In this document: one piece after another, positions 8,701-15,946 of the stretch
How positions within the stretch are numbered: the stretch's first letter is position 1
Layout of the letters: each line of letters begins with the position of its first letter
DNA from: Archangium sp.
Lineage (GTDB): Bacteria > Myxococcota > Myxococcia > Myxococcales > Myxococcaceae
DNA length: 64,000 bases
Direction of reading: 5' to 3'
NCBI GenBank assembly: GCA_030695565.1
Contig: JAUYRZ010000056.1
Location: forward strand, 23,741 to 87,740
The notes under the pieces: generated by a model
The model's input: only the letters and a program-made list of their open reading frames with translations
Databases searched by the model: none
What the model was told of the DNA's origin: nothing
Position numbers and translations under genes: made by a program

Positions 8701-11700
8701 TGCGCTGCCAGGCCACCCATTCGTTGCCCGTCGCGTACACACCCATCGACGACGAGTGCTGGCGGCCCTGCTCGTCTTTCACCACGCCGCGCACGATGAA
8801 GAAGCCCGCGTTGGCCGGCTTGAAGGCGCAGGGCACCACGCCTTCGGCGCTCTCCAGCTCGCACTTCTTCACCTCGGTCTCCACCGGCTCGGAGATGGTG
8901 GTGAAGCCGCCCGAAGCGTCTTTCTGCTTCACGGACTTCCAGGTGCGGCTGGTGATGGTGACGGTGACCTTCTTGCCCCTGGTGCGCTTGCCTTCGGTGT
9001 CGAGCACCAGCGCCTCCATGCCGTACTCGGTGCCCACCTGGAGGAAGTACGCGGGCGAACGCAGGCCGACGTAATAGTTCGCCGGGTGCACCATCACTTC
9101 GGTGCGGCCCGCCACCGACTGCCGGTTCACGTCGGTGACCTCGGCCTCGAAGGTGTACGTGTACGGCTTCTCACCGGGCGCCTCCGTGTTGCCCGCCTTC
9201 ACGGCCAGCGCGCCTTGCGTATCGGCCTTGCCCTCGCCTGAAGCGAAGAAGCCGCTCGCGTCGTGCGGCTGGTGGTCGTCCCACCACCAGGTCTCCTGCG
9301 CGAAGGTGAAGCCCACCCCCGACTCCGAAGAGAAGCTGGTGCTGGTGCGCTGCGAGCTCCACTTCACCTGCACATCGTTCATCGCGCCGCCGAAGAGGTA
9401 GCGCGCGAAGACGGTGGCCTCGAGCGGGTCGCCCGCGATGAGTGACTTCTTCTTCGACTCCACGTCGACGCGGAACTGCGGCGCTCGGTACTCTTCGACG
9501 CGGAATTGGCTCGAGACGTTGAGGTCGCCGCCCGCGATCTTCCCGGCGGTCTGCACGGAGTAGTAGCCGGTGGGCGCTTCTTTCCCGATGGTCGCCTTGA
9601 GCGAGAAGGTGCCGTACTTCGTCACCTTCACCGTCTCGGTCTTCACCTTCTCGCCCTTCGAGTCGTTGATGGTCACGGTGAGCGAGCTGCCTTCTGAAGG
9701 CGCGCGCAGCTCACCCAGCACGCGGTAGCGCACCACGCCCTTCACGAACACCTCGTCACCCGGCTTGTAGATGCCGCGATCGGTGAAGGTGAAGCTGGCC
9801 GACTCCGGCCGCTCCCCCTCCCAGCCCTGGCTCAAGCTGAACTCGTAGGGCTCGACGCCGCTGTCCCAGGTGCTGGCCGTGGCGGAGACGTCGCCGTCTT
9901 TCTGAGCGACCACGAGGGAGAACGGCACCTCCCACTGGTAGCGCGGGTTCTTCAGCTTCATGGCCACCGCACCGGGCGCGTCGGCGAACCCGTCGGCGTT
10001 TGACTTGCCGGCCCACACCTGCGTGCCCGCCGAGTCGAAGATGGTCACCTCGGCATCTGCCACCGGCTTGCCATCGGAGAGCCGGGTCACCCAGACCAGC
10101 GACGACTTGGGACCGATCTTGATGTGCGCGGCGAGGTCGGTGACCTGCACCACCTGCTGGTAGCCACGCGGCGGCTTGTATTCGAGATCGGGCGAGTTCA
10201 CGTTGATGAGCGCGAGGCCCGTCTTCACGCCGGCGCCGAAGATCTTCTCGAGCTTGAGCGGGTGCACCCGCGCGAGGTTCTTGCCGTAGGTGAGCTTCTC
10301 GTCTTCGGAGAAGTCAGCGCTGCGGCCCAGGCCCTTCACGTCGTCTTCGTCGCTGCCCAGCACCTTGGCCAGCTCGGGGATGGTGAGCTTCCACATGCTC
10401 ACGTTGAGCGTCTTGAGGTTGCTCACCTCGACGGGAACGATGGGGGCGTCGCTCTTCTCGACCACGCCGAGCGAGCCGCCGGTGATGAGCGAGGCGGAGA
10501 GATCATTGGTCTGCAGCGTGGCGTTGAGGCCCTGGGCCGCCGCCTGCTTGAAGATGTCGGCGACGCCGCCGGCGATCTCGATCTTGTACTGCGTGCCCGC
10601 CTTGAATTTGCCCGGGATGGTGACGGTCGGGCGGCGGTTGCTGATCTCCCACTCGGAGTGCGGCGTGCTCGTCGACGCGGAGTCCCACAGCAGCTCGACG
10701 GCCGGGGTCACCTTGATGCGCGTCTTGAGCGTGTCGAGCTCGACTTCGTTGGTGGTGTTGATCACCAGCGGGCCATACGGGCAGCGCCACTCGCCTTCGC
10801 AGAACCGCGCGCTCTCCAGCTTGAGCGGGCCGTAGGTGCGCCAGCTCACGTCGACCGGCACGGTCATGGGCAGCGCGCCGTCTTTTCCGTGCAGCGACGG
10901 ATCGAACTGCAGGGTGAGCGCCTGGTCGAGCGGCAACGCGGTCTGCGGCTTCAAGATGTAGCGGGTCTGCCGATTGCGGTAGCCGCGCTCTTGATCGTCC
11001 ATCGCCTCGTAGCTGCGGCCGTTCTTCTTCGCTTCTTCGATCTGCGCGCGGCGTTCGTCCTGAATCGAGATCTCCTTCTCCACCTTGAGCGCGATCGCCG
11101 TCGAGCCGGCGGTGAACTTGAGCGCCTTCTCGAGGTCGGCGGCGAGCACCGGCTGGTTGAAGAGCAGCGTCACCGTGCTGTCGGGGCGCAGCCACCGATC
11201 GCCCCGCGCGGGCGAGACGTCCTGCAGCTCGAGCCGAGGCGTGGTGAAGGTGAAGGTGTAGTCCTCGGCGAGCTTGGCGCCGTCGAGCGCGGTGAGCCCC
11301 TTGAACACGGTCACCGTGAAGGTGCTGGAGAACGGCACCAGGCCTTTGGGCACGAACTCGGCAGACGCGCTGCCCAGCCAACGCCACTCGCCTTCGATCG
11401 CGGGGTCGATCTTCGCGAAGGGTTTGGCCGCGTCCTTCGCGCGGGTGTCTTCCACTTCCTGCAGGCCCTGCACGGGGCGCGAGAAGGTGACGGTGGGCCG
11501 TACTTCGCCCTGTTGTTCACCCTGGGGGCGCGCGGCGACGACCGACAGATCTTCACCCGCACCGGGCATCGACTCGTGCGGCACGTCGAGCGTCGGCGCC
11601 TGCGGCAGCGGGTTGAGCTGGCGCGTTCCATCCTGCCCCTGAGGGTTCATGGGATCAGTGGGCGTCTTGCCCTTGTCGCAGGTACAGCCCACGGCAACGA

Positions 11701-11734
11701 CGAGACAGAGCGGCAGCAGTTTTCGGAAGAACAC
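5765..11734 (-). CDS. Bacterial alpha-2-macroglobulin family lipoprotein with thioester
   Basis: A 1989-residue periplasmic protease-trapping protein. The GTG at 11734 is the best start: GGGGG stands about 7 bases upstream and a lipoprotein signal follows directly (FFRKLLPLCLVVAVGCTC). Early residues show beta-sandwich macroglobulin domains (for example RPTVTFSRPVQGLQ). The signature thioester motif GCLEQ occurs in YPYGCLEQQSSRLVP at about residue 1443, followed by the alpha/alpha toroid of the TED domain (FRYWPSSMCSDPWSSTYATM). Such proteins are thought to trap proteases that break through the outer membrane, while the linked PBP1C repairs murein. The downstream pbpC gene on the same strand supports that pairing. 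Confidence 0.93.
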   Translation of the reverse strand: MFFRKLLPLCLVVAVGCTCDKGKTPTDPMNPQGQDGTRQLNPLPQAPTLDVPHESMPGAGEDLSVVAARPQGEQQGEVRPTVTFSRPVQGLQEVEDTRAKDAAKPFAKIDPAIEGEWRWLGSASAEFVPKGLVPFSSTFTVTVFKGLTALDGAKLAEDYTFTFTTPRLELQDVSPARGDRWLRPDSTVTLLFNQPVLAADLEKALKFTAGSTAIALKVEKEISIQDERRAQIEEAKKNGRSYEAMDDQERGYRNRQTRYILKPQTALPLDQALTLQFDPSLHGKDGALPMTVPVDVSWRTYGPLKLESARFCEGEWRCPYGPLVINTTNEVELDTLKTRIKVTPAVELLWDSASTSTPHSEWEISNRRPTVTIPGKFKAGTQYKIEIAGGVADIFKQAAAQGLNATLQTNDLSASLITGGSLGVVEKSDAPIVPVEVSNLKTLNVSMWKLTIPELAKVLGSDEDDVKGLGRSADFSEDEKLTYGKNLARVHPLKLEKIFGAGVKTGLALINVNSPDLEYKPPRGYQQVVQVTDLAAHIKIGPKSSLVWVTRLSDGKPVADAEVTIFDSAGTQVWAGKSNADGFADAPGAVAMKLKNPRYQWEVPFSLVVAQKDGDVSATASTWDSGVEPYEFSLSQGWEGERPESASFTFTDRGIYKPGDEVFVKGVVRYRVLGELRAPSEGSSLTVTINDSKGEKVKTETVKVTKYGTFSLKATIGKEAPTGYYSVQTAGKIAGGDLNVSSQFRVEEYRAPQFRVDVESKKKSLIAGDPLEATVFARYLFGGAMNDVQVKWSSQRTSTSFSSESGVGFTFAQETWWWDDHQPHDASGFFASGEGKADTQGALAVKAGNTEAPGEKPYTYTFEAEVTDVNRQSVAGRTEVMVHPANYYVGLRSPAYFLQVGTEYGMEALVLDTEGKRTRGKKVTVTITSRTWKSVKQKDASGGFTTISEPVETEVKKCELESAEGVVPCAFKPANAGFFIVRGVVKDEQGRQHSSSMGVYATGNEWVAWQRNDTDRVELITDKPTYDVGDVAKVLIKSPYPEAKAMFTVEREGVLSRKLVDLKGSVVTIDVPITEEMVPNVFAGVLIMRSRVKEGGIETGDDPGRPNARIGLVKLNVEKKTKRLAVSVKTDKKDYQPRETVNVTLDVKDSAGKPASGEVTLYVVDEAVLRLTSYEVPDPIASIYPERPLSMRLGEPLLHLVRKRSYGEKGEEAGGGGGDGSGGGFRNQFKTTVLFNPTLEVNNGSATTSFSLPDNLTAFRIMAVVITQTDRFGSGETSVQVNKPVMALPAMPRFARVGDAFEAGVVVHAHGIPESEVTVTATIEGAGAQLTGAAEQKVSLKEGSPREVRFSFKAMKPGVTAFRFKVVGGGATDGVEEKLPIELPVETDAVATYGDTTDQRVEGITPPKDVYEDLGGLTVSMSSTSLGGFDRGFQQLIEYPYGCLEQQSSRLVPFIALREIAGQFGVPWPGPDKKKAAANDEMNALINTYLFSTLDVSDKKDPDEVINATVKSILSLQDGDGSFRYWPSSMCSDPWSSTYATMALYRAREVGFTVPADRLARAEKYLGNVVGGNCGGCWNSIYCGDETRVFASYVLARMKKPKPSSYAEFYARRDKLSIFSRALLANAMFVGGGDRKQANALMQEILNNAKESPKGLSIAEVQNETYATLFNSDTRTTGVVLQALTDITPEHPFVGKMAKYLTGVRQGDGQWRTTQEAAWSLIGLTQVLRTKEKDTPDFKASLTMGTAELMGIAFKGRSMKTEVKAIPMKELLAKSGGAEQKLTFKKEGAGVLYYSALLKYAPKEMPTKPLDSGLFVQRWFEPYAGGGQSTKFFAGDLVRIRVRIASNQERHWAAFEVPLPAGLEPVDTSLSTTAKLGRSPGEEQNDVGYENEGGEDGAEGDAEEEEYNPWAYRFWSPFNHVEMRDSRVVIFADHLPPGVHVTSFVARATTPGVFVLKPARGELMYEPEVWGRSEGGTFTVELPTPVTQK

Positions 11735-11919
11735 GGCATCCCCCAGAGGGAAACGAGTTGTGTGCCTTGTAGCTGAAGTCGCTGGGCACCCCACCTCAAT
11801 CTGGTCTGTTGCGAGGTCGCCTCACCACCAGCGTCACAACCCTGACCCACCAGCACGGCGGGAAACGCGTTGAAACTCGGCGAAGTCCGCCGGGCATGCG
11901 CGTTGCTCAGGGCAGCCGC

Positions 11920-13578
11920 ATGCGAACTCCCCTGCTCTTCGCCGCGCTCGTTCTCGCCGCATGCAATCAACCTGAATCGCCCGCCCCGGAAATCACCCTC
12001 GCCCAGTTCACCGTCGAGGTGCCGGGTCAGGAGTTCCCCACCCACACTGCGCTGCAGCTCCGCGCGGTGGCGATCTACAGCGACGGCAGGAAGGTCAACG
12101 TCAGCGCCAAAACCGATTGGACCACGCTCGACTCGAACGTCGGGGTGATCGGCACCAGCGGCATCGCGCAGCTCAACGGCGTCGGTCTCGCGCGGTTCGA
12201 AGGCGTGTTCGAAGGCCACCATGTGCCGGTGAACATCCAGGTCACCGGGGCGACGTTGGAGTCGCTGAGCCTCTTCAGCACTGACTCGGCCGAGCTGGCG
12301 CGCGGCGACACGCGGCAGTTCAGCGCGCGGGCGCGGTTCTCCGACGGCAGCATCGTCGACGTCACCGAGCAGGCCAGCTGGAGCGTGGCAGGCACGTTGA
12401 AGCTGGAGCGCGCGGGCGTGGTGAAGGGCGTCGACAAGGGCTTCGGCGACGTGCGCGTTCGCTACTTTTCGCAGTCAGCCGGCGCGAACTTCGAGATCGT
12501 CGGGCCGCGCTTCAGGGCGCTCCACCTGAATGGGCCGTGGGTTGCGCTGAGCCCCGGTTCGACCTGGCCGCTGCAGGTGGAGGCCACCTTCTCCGACGGC
12601 TCGCGCCGTGACGTCTCCACCCTCGCGGCGTGGACTTCGTCGAAGCCCAACGTGGTCGACGTCTCCCCCAGTGGCGCACTCTTCGCCCGGGCCGACGGCC
12701 GCGCGCGCATCACCGCGAGCTGGAACGACGCGATGGCCACCATCGAGCTGGTGGTCGACCCCCGGCCGGTCGTCGGGGTGCACTTCACCCTGCCCGCCCT
12801 GCACCTGCCCGCGGGCCGTTCGGGTTCGCTCGAGCTGCTGGCCGACTTCGAAGACGGCAGCAGTGAAGTGGTGAGCGCCGCGGCGCAGTGGGCCTCGACG
12901 CACCCCTCGTTCGCAGAAGTCGCCGCTGACGGCACGGTGAGCGCGCACTCGATGGGCGCCGCGACGATCGTCGCGCACTACGCCGGTCACGAAGCGACGT
13001 ACGACGTGATGGTCACGGCCCCCGTGCTCACCGCGATCAACGCGACGATGAGCGGCGGCCGGCTGGTGGTGGGCCAGGAAGCGACGTTGATGGTGAGCGG
13101 CACGTTCTCCGACGGCGCGGTGCTCAACCTCTCCCCGATGGTCTCGCTGTTCCACGGCGCGGCCGTCACGGCCGAGCACGGGAACAATCAGATCAAGGTC
13201 ACCGGCGCGCTGCTGGGCACCGCGGAGATCGAACTCGAACTCGCCGGCGTGAGCACCCAGGTCACCTTCGAAGTGAGCGACGCGCACGTGGTCACGCTGG
13301 AGGTGCACCCGTACCCGCGCCGCATGTGGACCTCGAGCAACTCTTCACTCGAGGGGCCCAACCGCTTCCACGCGGTGGCCATCTGGAGCGACGGCGCCGA
13401 GCTCGACGCGACCGAGCTCTGCACCTGGTTCCTCGGCGACACGACGATCGCCTCGATCTCGAACCTGCCCGGTTCACGCGGCCACTTCGAGCTGTCGCTC
13501 GGCGGTCAGAGCCACGTGGGCGTCACGATGGTGGGTCTCACCAGCGCTCTCTACTGGGAGTTCCCCGCCCAGCCGTGA
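11920..13578 (+). CDS. Ig-like (BIG2) repeat lipoprotein
   Basis: A 552-residue surface or periplasmic lipoprotein. The ATG at 11920 precedes a clean lipoprotein signal (MRTPLLFAALVLAACNQ, Cys about residue 16); the longer upstream frame lacks a signal. The mature part is a string of roughly five or six 80-90 residue units of bacterial Ig-like type. Each carries an F/YSDG motif (IYSDGRKVNVS, FSDGSIVDVT, FSDGSRRDVS, FEDGSSEVVS, FSDGAVLNLS, WSDGAELDAT) followed by a W-x-S strand. No catalytic domain is visible. It is divergent from the alpha-2-macroglobulin gene. Function unknown; such proteins are usually adhesive or structural. Confidence 0.8.
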   Translation: MRTPLLFAALVLAACNQPESPAPEITLAQFTVEVPGQEFPTHTALQLRAVAIYSDGRKVNVSAKTDWTTLDSNVGVIGTSGIAQLNGVGLARFEGVFEGHHVPVNIQVTGATLESLSLFSTDSAELARGDTRQFSARARFSDGSIVDVTEQASWSVAGTLKLERAGVVKGVDKGFGDVRVRYFSQSAGANFEIVGPRFRALHLNGPWVALSPGSTWPLQVEATFSDGSRRDVSTLAAWTSSKPNVVDVSPSGALFARADGRARITASWNDAMATIELVVDPRPVVGVHFTLPALHLPAGRSGSLELLADFEDGSSEVVSAAAQWASTHPSFAEVAADGTVSAHSMGAATIVAHYAGHEATYDVMVTAPVLTAINATMSGGRLVVGQEATLMVSGTFSDGAVLNLSPMVSLFHGAAVTAEHGNNQIKVTGALLGTAEIELELAGVSTQVTFEVSDAHVVTLEVHPYPRRMWTSSNSSLEGPNRFHAVAIWSDGAELDATELCTWFLGDTTIASISNLPGSRGHFELSLGGQSHVGVTMVGLTSALYWEFPAQP

Positions 13579-13581
13579 GGC

Positions 13582-13716
13582 CTACGACTCGGCTCGCTGG
13601 CTCTGCTCAATCTCGACGCCCAGCGAGAGCAACAGGGTGGCCTTGTTCGCCAACGCCTCACCGAGCTTCCTGTGTTCCGTCACGACTCGAGGAAGCGCAG
13701 GGCCGAGCCCCCGCAC
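13582..13716 (-). CDS. Possible small or degraded reading frame, unknown
   Basis: Between the Ig-like lipoprotein and the methyltransferase-like gene a minus-strand frame opens with GTG at 13716 and ends with TAG, giving 44 residues with a protein-like composition (VVTEHRKLGEALANKATLLL then SLGVEIEQSQRAES). The frame stays open further upstream (..DSWRVEVRGLGP), so this may be the tail of a decayed gene rather than a small intact one. No clear ribosome site and no family recognised. Otherwise the 200-base gap holds nothing obvious. Confidence 0.25.
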   Translation of the reverse strand: MRGLGPALPRVVTEHRKLGEALANKATLLLSLGVEIEQSQRAES

Positions 13717-13778
13717 TTCCACTCGCCATGAATCACGCCAGTGACTGGTCGCGCGGGACGGTGTAGCGAACGAGGCCG

Positions 13779-14432
13779 ATGCCCACCCGCGAGGTCCACT
13801 GCACCGAAGGAATCGCCTGGCTCACCGCGCAGAAGTTCGGCCCGGAGGTCGCGGTGGTGACCTCGATGCCCGACAGCTCTGAAGTTCCGGGGCTGGGGTT
13901 CGACGGCTGGAGGCAGTGGTTCATCGACACCTCCGCGCTCATCTGCCGTCAGCTCAGCGACGAAGGCGTGGCGATCTTCTACCAGACCGACGTGAAGCTC
14001 GACGGCCGCTGGGTCGACAAGAGCTTCCTGGTCTCGCTCGGAGCAGAGAACGCAGGCAGCTCGTGTCTCTGGCACAAGGTGATCTGCCGCGCGCCCGCCG
14101 GGCTCACCACCTTCGGCCGGCCCGCGTATGCGCACCTGCTCTGCTTCAGCCGCAGCAAGCGCCTCGAGAAAGGTCAGGCCTTCGCCGACGTGTTGCCGCG
14201 CCTGGGCGAGATGACCTGGGCCCGCGCCATGGGGCTCGAGGCCTGCGAGGCCATCGCCACCTTCCTGGTGAAACACACCGCCACCCGCACCGTGGTCGAC
14301 CCCTTCTGCGGCGTGGGCACCATGCTGGCCGTCGCCAACCGGCACGGCCTCGACGCGGTCGGCGTGGAGCTCTCGGCCAAGCGCGCGGAAAAGGCCCGGA
14401 ATCTCGAAGTGCGCGCGCCCAAATTCGATTGA
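13779..14432 (+). CDS. SAM-dependent methyltransferase with permuted (beta-class) amino-MTase layout
   Basis: A 217-residue protein. The C-terminal part has the SAM-binding motif I VDPFCGVGTMLAVANRHG (residues 173-190) followed by VGVELSAKRAEKAR, the acidic loop after strand 2. The N-terminal part has VVTSMPDSSEVPG (residues 26-38), which sits where beta-class N4/N6 DNA methyltransferases carry TSPPY. The catalytic motif therefore precedes motif I, the permuted order of that class, but the PP-aromatic is replaced by M-P-D. It may modify DNA or RNA, or have lost canonical activity. Its stop codon lies inside the operator of the downstream ohrR gene. Confidence 0.75.
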   Translation: MPTREVHCTEGIAWLTAQKFGPEVAVVTSMPDSSEVPGLGFDGWRQWFIDTSALICRQLSDEGVAIFYQTDVKLDGRWVDKSFLVSLGAENAGSSCLWHKVICRAPAGLTTFGRPAYAHLLCFSRSKRLEKGQAFADVLPRLGEMTWARAMGLEACEAIATFLVKHTATRTVVDPFCGVGTMLAVANRHGLDAVGVELSAKRAEKARNLEVRAPKFD

Positions 14433-14454
14433 ATGCGATTTAATTGCATTCAAT
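14428..14454. promoter_or_regulatory. Inverted-repeat operator, probable OhrR binding site
   Basis: Two 9-base arms, ATTGAATGC and GCATTCAAT, are exact reverse complements separated by 9 AT-rich bases (GATTTAATT). This AT-rich island stands out against very GC-rich surroundings and lies just before the ohrR start. MarR/OhrR proteins bind AT-rich inverted repeats and repress their own operon, so autoregulation is the likely role. It overlaps the stop codon of the upstream gene. Confidence 0.75.
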
Positions 14455-14479
14455 TCAATTGCCGAGCATCTCCTGGGGC

Positions 14480-14941
14480 GTGAACCCGCTCCGACTGGAC
14501 TCACAGCTCTGCTTCTCGCTCTACGCCGCCTCGCGGGCGATGACCGCCGCCTACGCGCCGCTGCTCGAGCCGCTGGGGCTGACCTACCCCCAGTACCTCG
14601 TGGTGATGGTGCTCTGGGAAACCGACGGCAGCTCGGTGAAGGAGATCGGCGATCGGCTGCAGCTCGACTCCGGCACGTTGACGCCGCTGATCAAGAAGCT
14701 CGAGGCGCAGGGTCTGGTCACCCGCGCGCGTGACGATCAGGACGCGCGGGTGGTGCGCGTCACCCTCACCCGCCCCGGCCGCGCGCTGGAGCGAAAAGCC
14801 CAGGGCATTCCGCACGCGCTGGTCTGCAAATTTGGAATGGAGCTCCCCGCCGTCGCCCGGCTCCGCAAGGAGCTGACGGCGCTCACCCAGACCCTCCGCG
14901 AGGCGAACGCAGAGGGCTCATCGAAAGAGGACTCACCGTGA
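14480..14941 (+). CDS. ohrR: Organic peroxide sensor, MarR family repressor OhrR
   Basis: The 153-residue product from GTG at 14480 (GGGG just upstream) fits OhrR length. A TTG at 14444 in the same frame lies inside the operator and is a less likely start. The hallmark N-terminal block LDSQLCFSLYAASRAM contains the peroxide-reactive Cys11; a second Cys116 (HALVCKFG) suggests a two-Cys sensor that forms a disulfide, as in Xanthomonas OhrR. The winged helix covers about residues 50-95 (VKEIGDRLQLDSGTLTPLIK, DDQDARVVRV). It overlaps ohr by four bases (GTGA), so the two are translationally coupled. Oxidation should release it from the 14428-14454 operator. Confidence 0.9.
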   Translation: MNPLRLDSQLCFSLYAASRAMTAAYAPLLEPLGLTYPQYLVVMVLWETDGSSVKEIGDRLQLDSGTLTPLIKKLEAQGLVTRARDDQDARVVRVTLTRPGRALERKAQGIPHALVCKFGMELPAVARLRKELTALTQTLREANAEGSSKEDSP

Positions 14942-15360
14942 CGACCCCCACCCCCCTGTACACCGCGAACGCCACCTCCAAAGGAGGCCGCGGCGGCAAC
15001 GTGAAGTCTGACGACGGCCTGATCGACCTGAACCTCACCACGCCCAGGTCGATGGGCGGTGACGGCGCCGTGGGGAGCAACCCCGAGCAGCTCTTCGCGG
15101 CGGGCTACTCCGCCTGCTTCGCCGGCGCGCTGGGCGTGGTCGCGCGCATGGAGAAGATCAACCCGGGCGCCTTCACCATCAGCGCCGCGGTGACCTTCAA
15201 CAAGGGCGATGACGGCTACTCGATCAGCACCAAGCTCACCGGCACCTTCCCCGATCTCGAGAAGAGCAAGGCCGAGGCGTTGATGCAGGCAGCGCATCAG
15301 GTGTGCCCGTACTCCAAGGCCACCCGGGGCAACATGGCGGTCGAGCTGAGCGTCGCTTGA
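14938..15360 (+). CDS. ohr: Organic hydroperoxide reductase Ohr
   Basis: A 140-residue thiol peroxidase of the Ohr/OsmC family that reduces organic hydroperoxides to alcohols. Both catalytic cysteines are present: Cys60 in GYSACFAGAL and Cys123 in HQVCPYSKATRGN; Arg18 and Glu50 of the active site are also conserved. It starts with GTG inside the stop codon of ohrR, forming a two-gene peroxide-inducible operon. Length is normal for the family. Cytoplasmic; dihydrolipoyl groups are the usual reductant. Confidence 0.95.
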   Translation: MTTPTPLYTANATSKGGRGGNVKSDDGLIDLNLTTPRSMGGDGAVGSNPEQLFAAGYSACFAGALGVVARMEKINPGAFTISAAVTFNKGDDGYSISTKLTGTFPDLEKSKAEALMQAAHQVCPYSKATRGNMAVELSVA

Positions 15361-15361
15361 G

Positions 15362-15451
15362 GTCTCCCTCTCCCTGCGAAGAGTGGTGGCAAGGCAGTGG
15401 CCCCTCACCCGGCCCTTTGGGCCGACCTCTCCCCGCTTCGCAGGGCGAGGT
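15362..15451. repeat. Palindromic intergenic repeat copy
   Basis: CTCCCTCTCCCTGCGAAGAG is followed by CCCCTCACCCGGCCCTTTGG and by CCTCTCCCCGCTTCGCAGGG, a compound of two nested hairpins. It fills the gap between the convergent ohr and SET-domain genes and probably terminates both. Confidence 0.75.
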
Positions 15452-15453
15452 TT

Positions 15454-15876
15454 CTACCGCTTCATCAAGTGCAGCTCTTCTTCCCTCACGATCCACCCGC
15501 GGCACTGCGCCGAGCCACAGGTGCAAGGCACGGCCAGCTCCGCGGGGAACTCGTAATCGAAGGTGACCTCCTCACCCGCCGCGATGTCCCGCCACGCGTA
15601 GAGCTTCGCCCACGGCTCGCCGTGCTCATCGAGCCCGAGATCGATCTCTGCGTTGGCGGTGCAGCTGTGATTCATCCACCGCGTCTGATCGACCATGTCG
15701 AACGACACCGCATCCGTGATGCGCAGCGTATAGGTGTCGTCCCACCACTCGCCCTCACGCCAGGTGACGCCTTCGATGTCGGCCATCATGTCGCCCTCTT
15801 TGAAGTCCTTGAGAGCGAGCAAGCCGTAACCATGCACTGAGCTGCGCACGACGCGCAGTCCGGGAATCTGAGCCAT
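15454..15876 (-). CDS. SET-domain protein, probable lysine methyltransferase
   Basis: A compact 140-residue SET protein beginning at the Met of MAQIPGLRVVRSSVHGYGL; the much longer open frame upstream has no homology. Signatures are G-x-G (HGYGLLA), the pseudoknot motif WMNHSC at 68-72 and FDYEF at 107-111. A post-SET-like cysteine cluster follows (CTCGSAQC, Cys118, 120, 125) that would complete a zinc site near the active site. Small SET proteins of this type occur in many bacteria; substrates are mostly unknown. It starts 70 bases from the divergent giant lipoprotein gene. Confidence 0.85.
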   Translation of the reverse strand: MAQIPGLRVVRSSVHGYGLLALKDFKEGDMMADIEGVTWREGEWWDDTYTLRITDAVSFDMVDQTRWMNHSCTANAEIDLGLDEHGEPWAKLYAWRDIAAGEEVTFDYEFPAELAVPCTCGSAQCRGWIVREEELHLMKR

Positions 15877-15946
15877 GAAGGGCCTATGCCAGAACTTGGG
15901 CCTCGGCTGGTCTAGGCTTTCTGATCTCCCCGGCGAGGCCTCCCCC

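Noticed and set aside
11647..12222. 191-residue minus-strand frame spanning the A2M start
   Set aside because: It crosses the lipoprotein start region and is antisense to the Ig-like lipoprotein; the GTG at 11734 with its signal peptide is in another frame.
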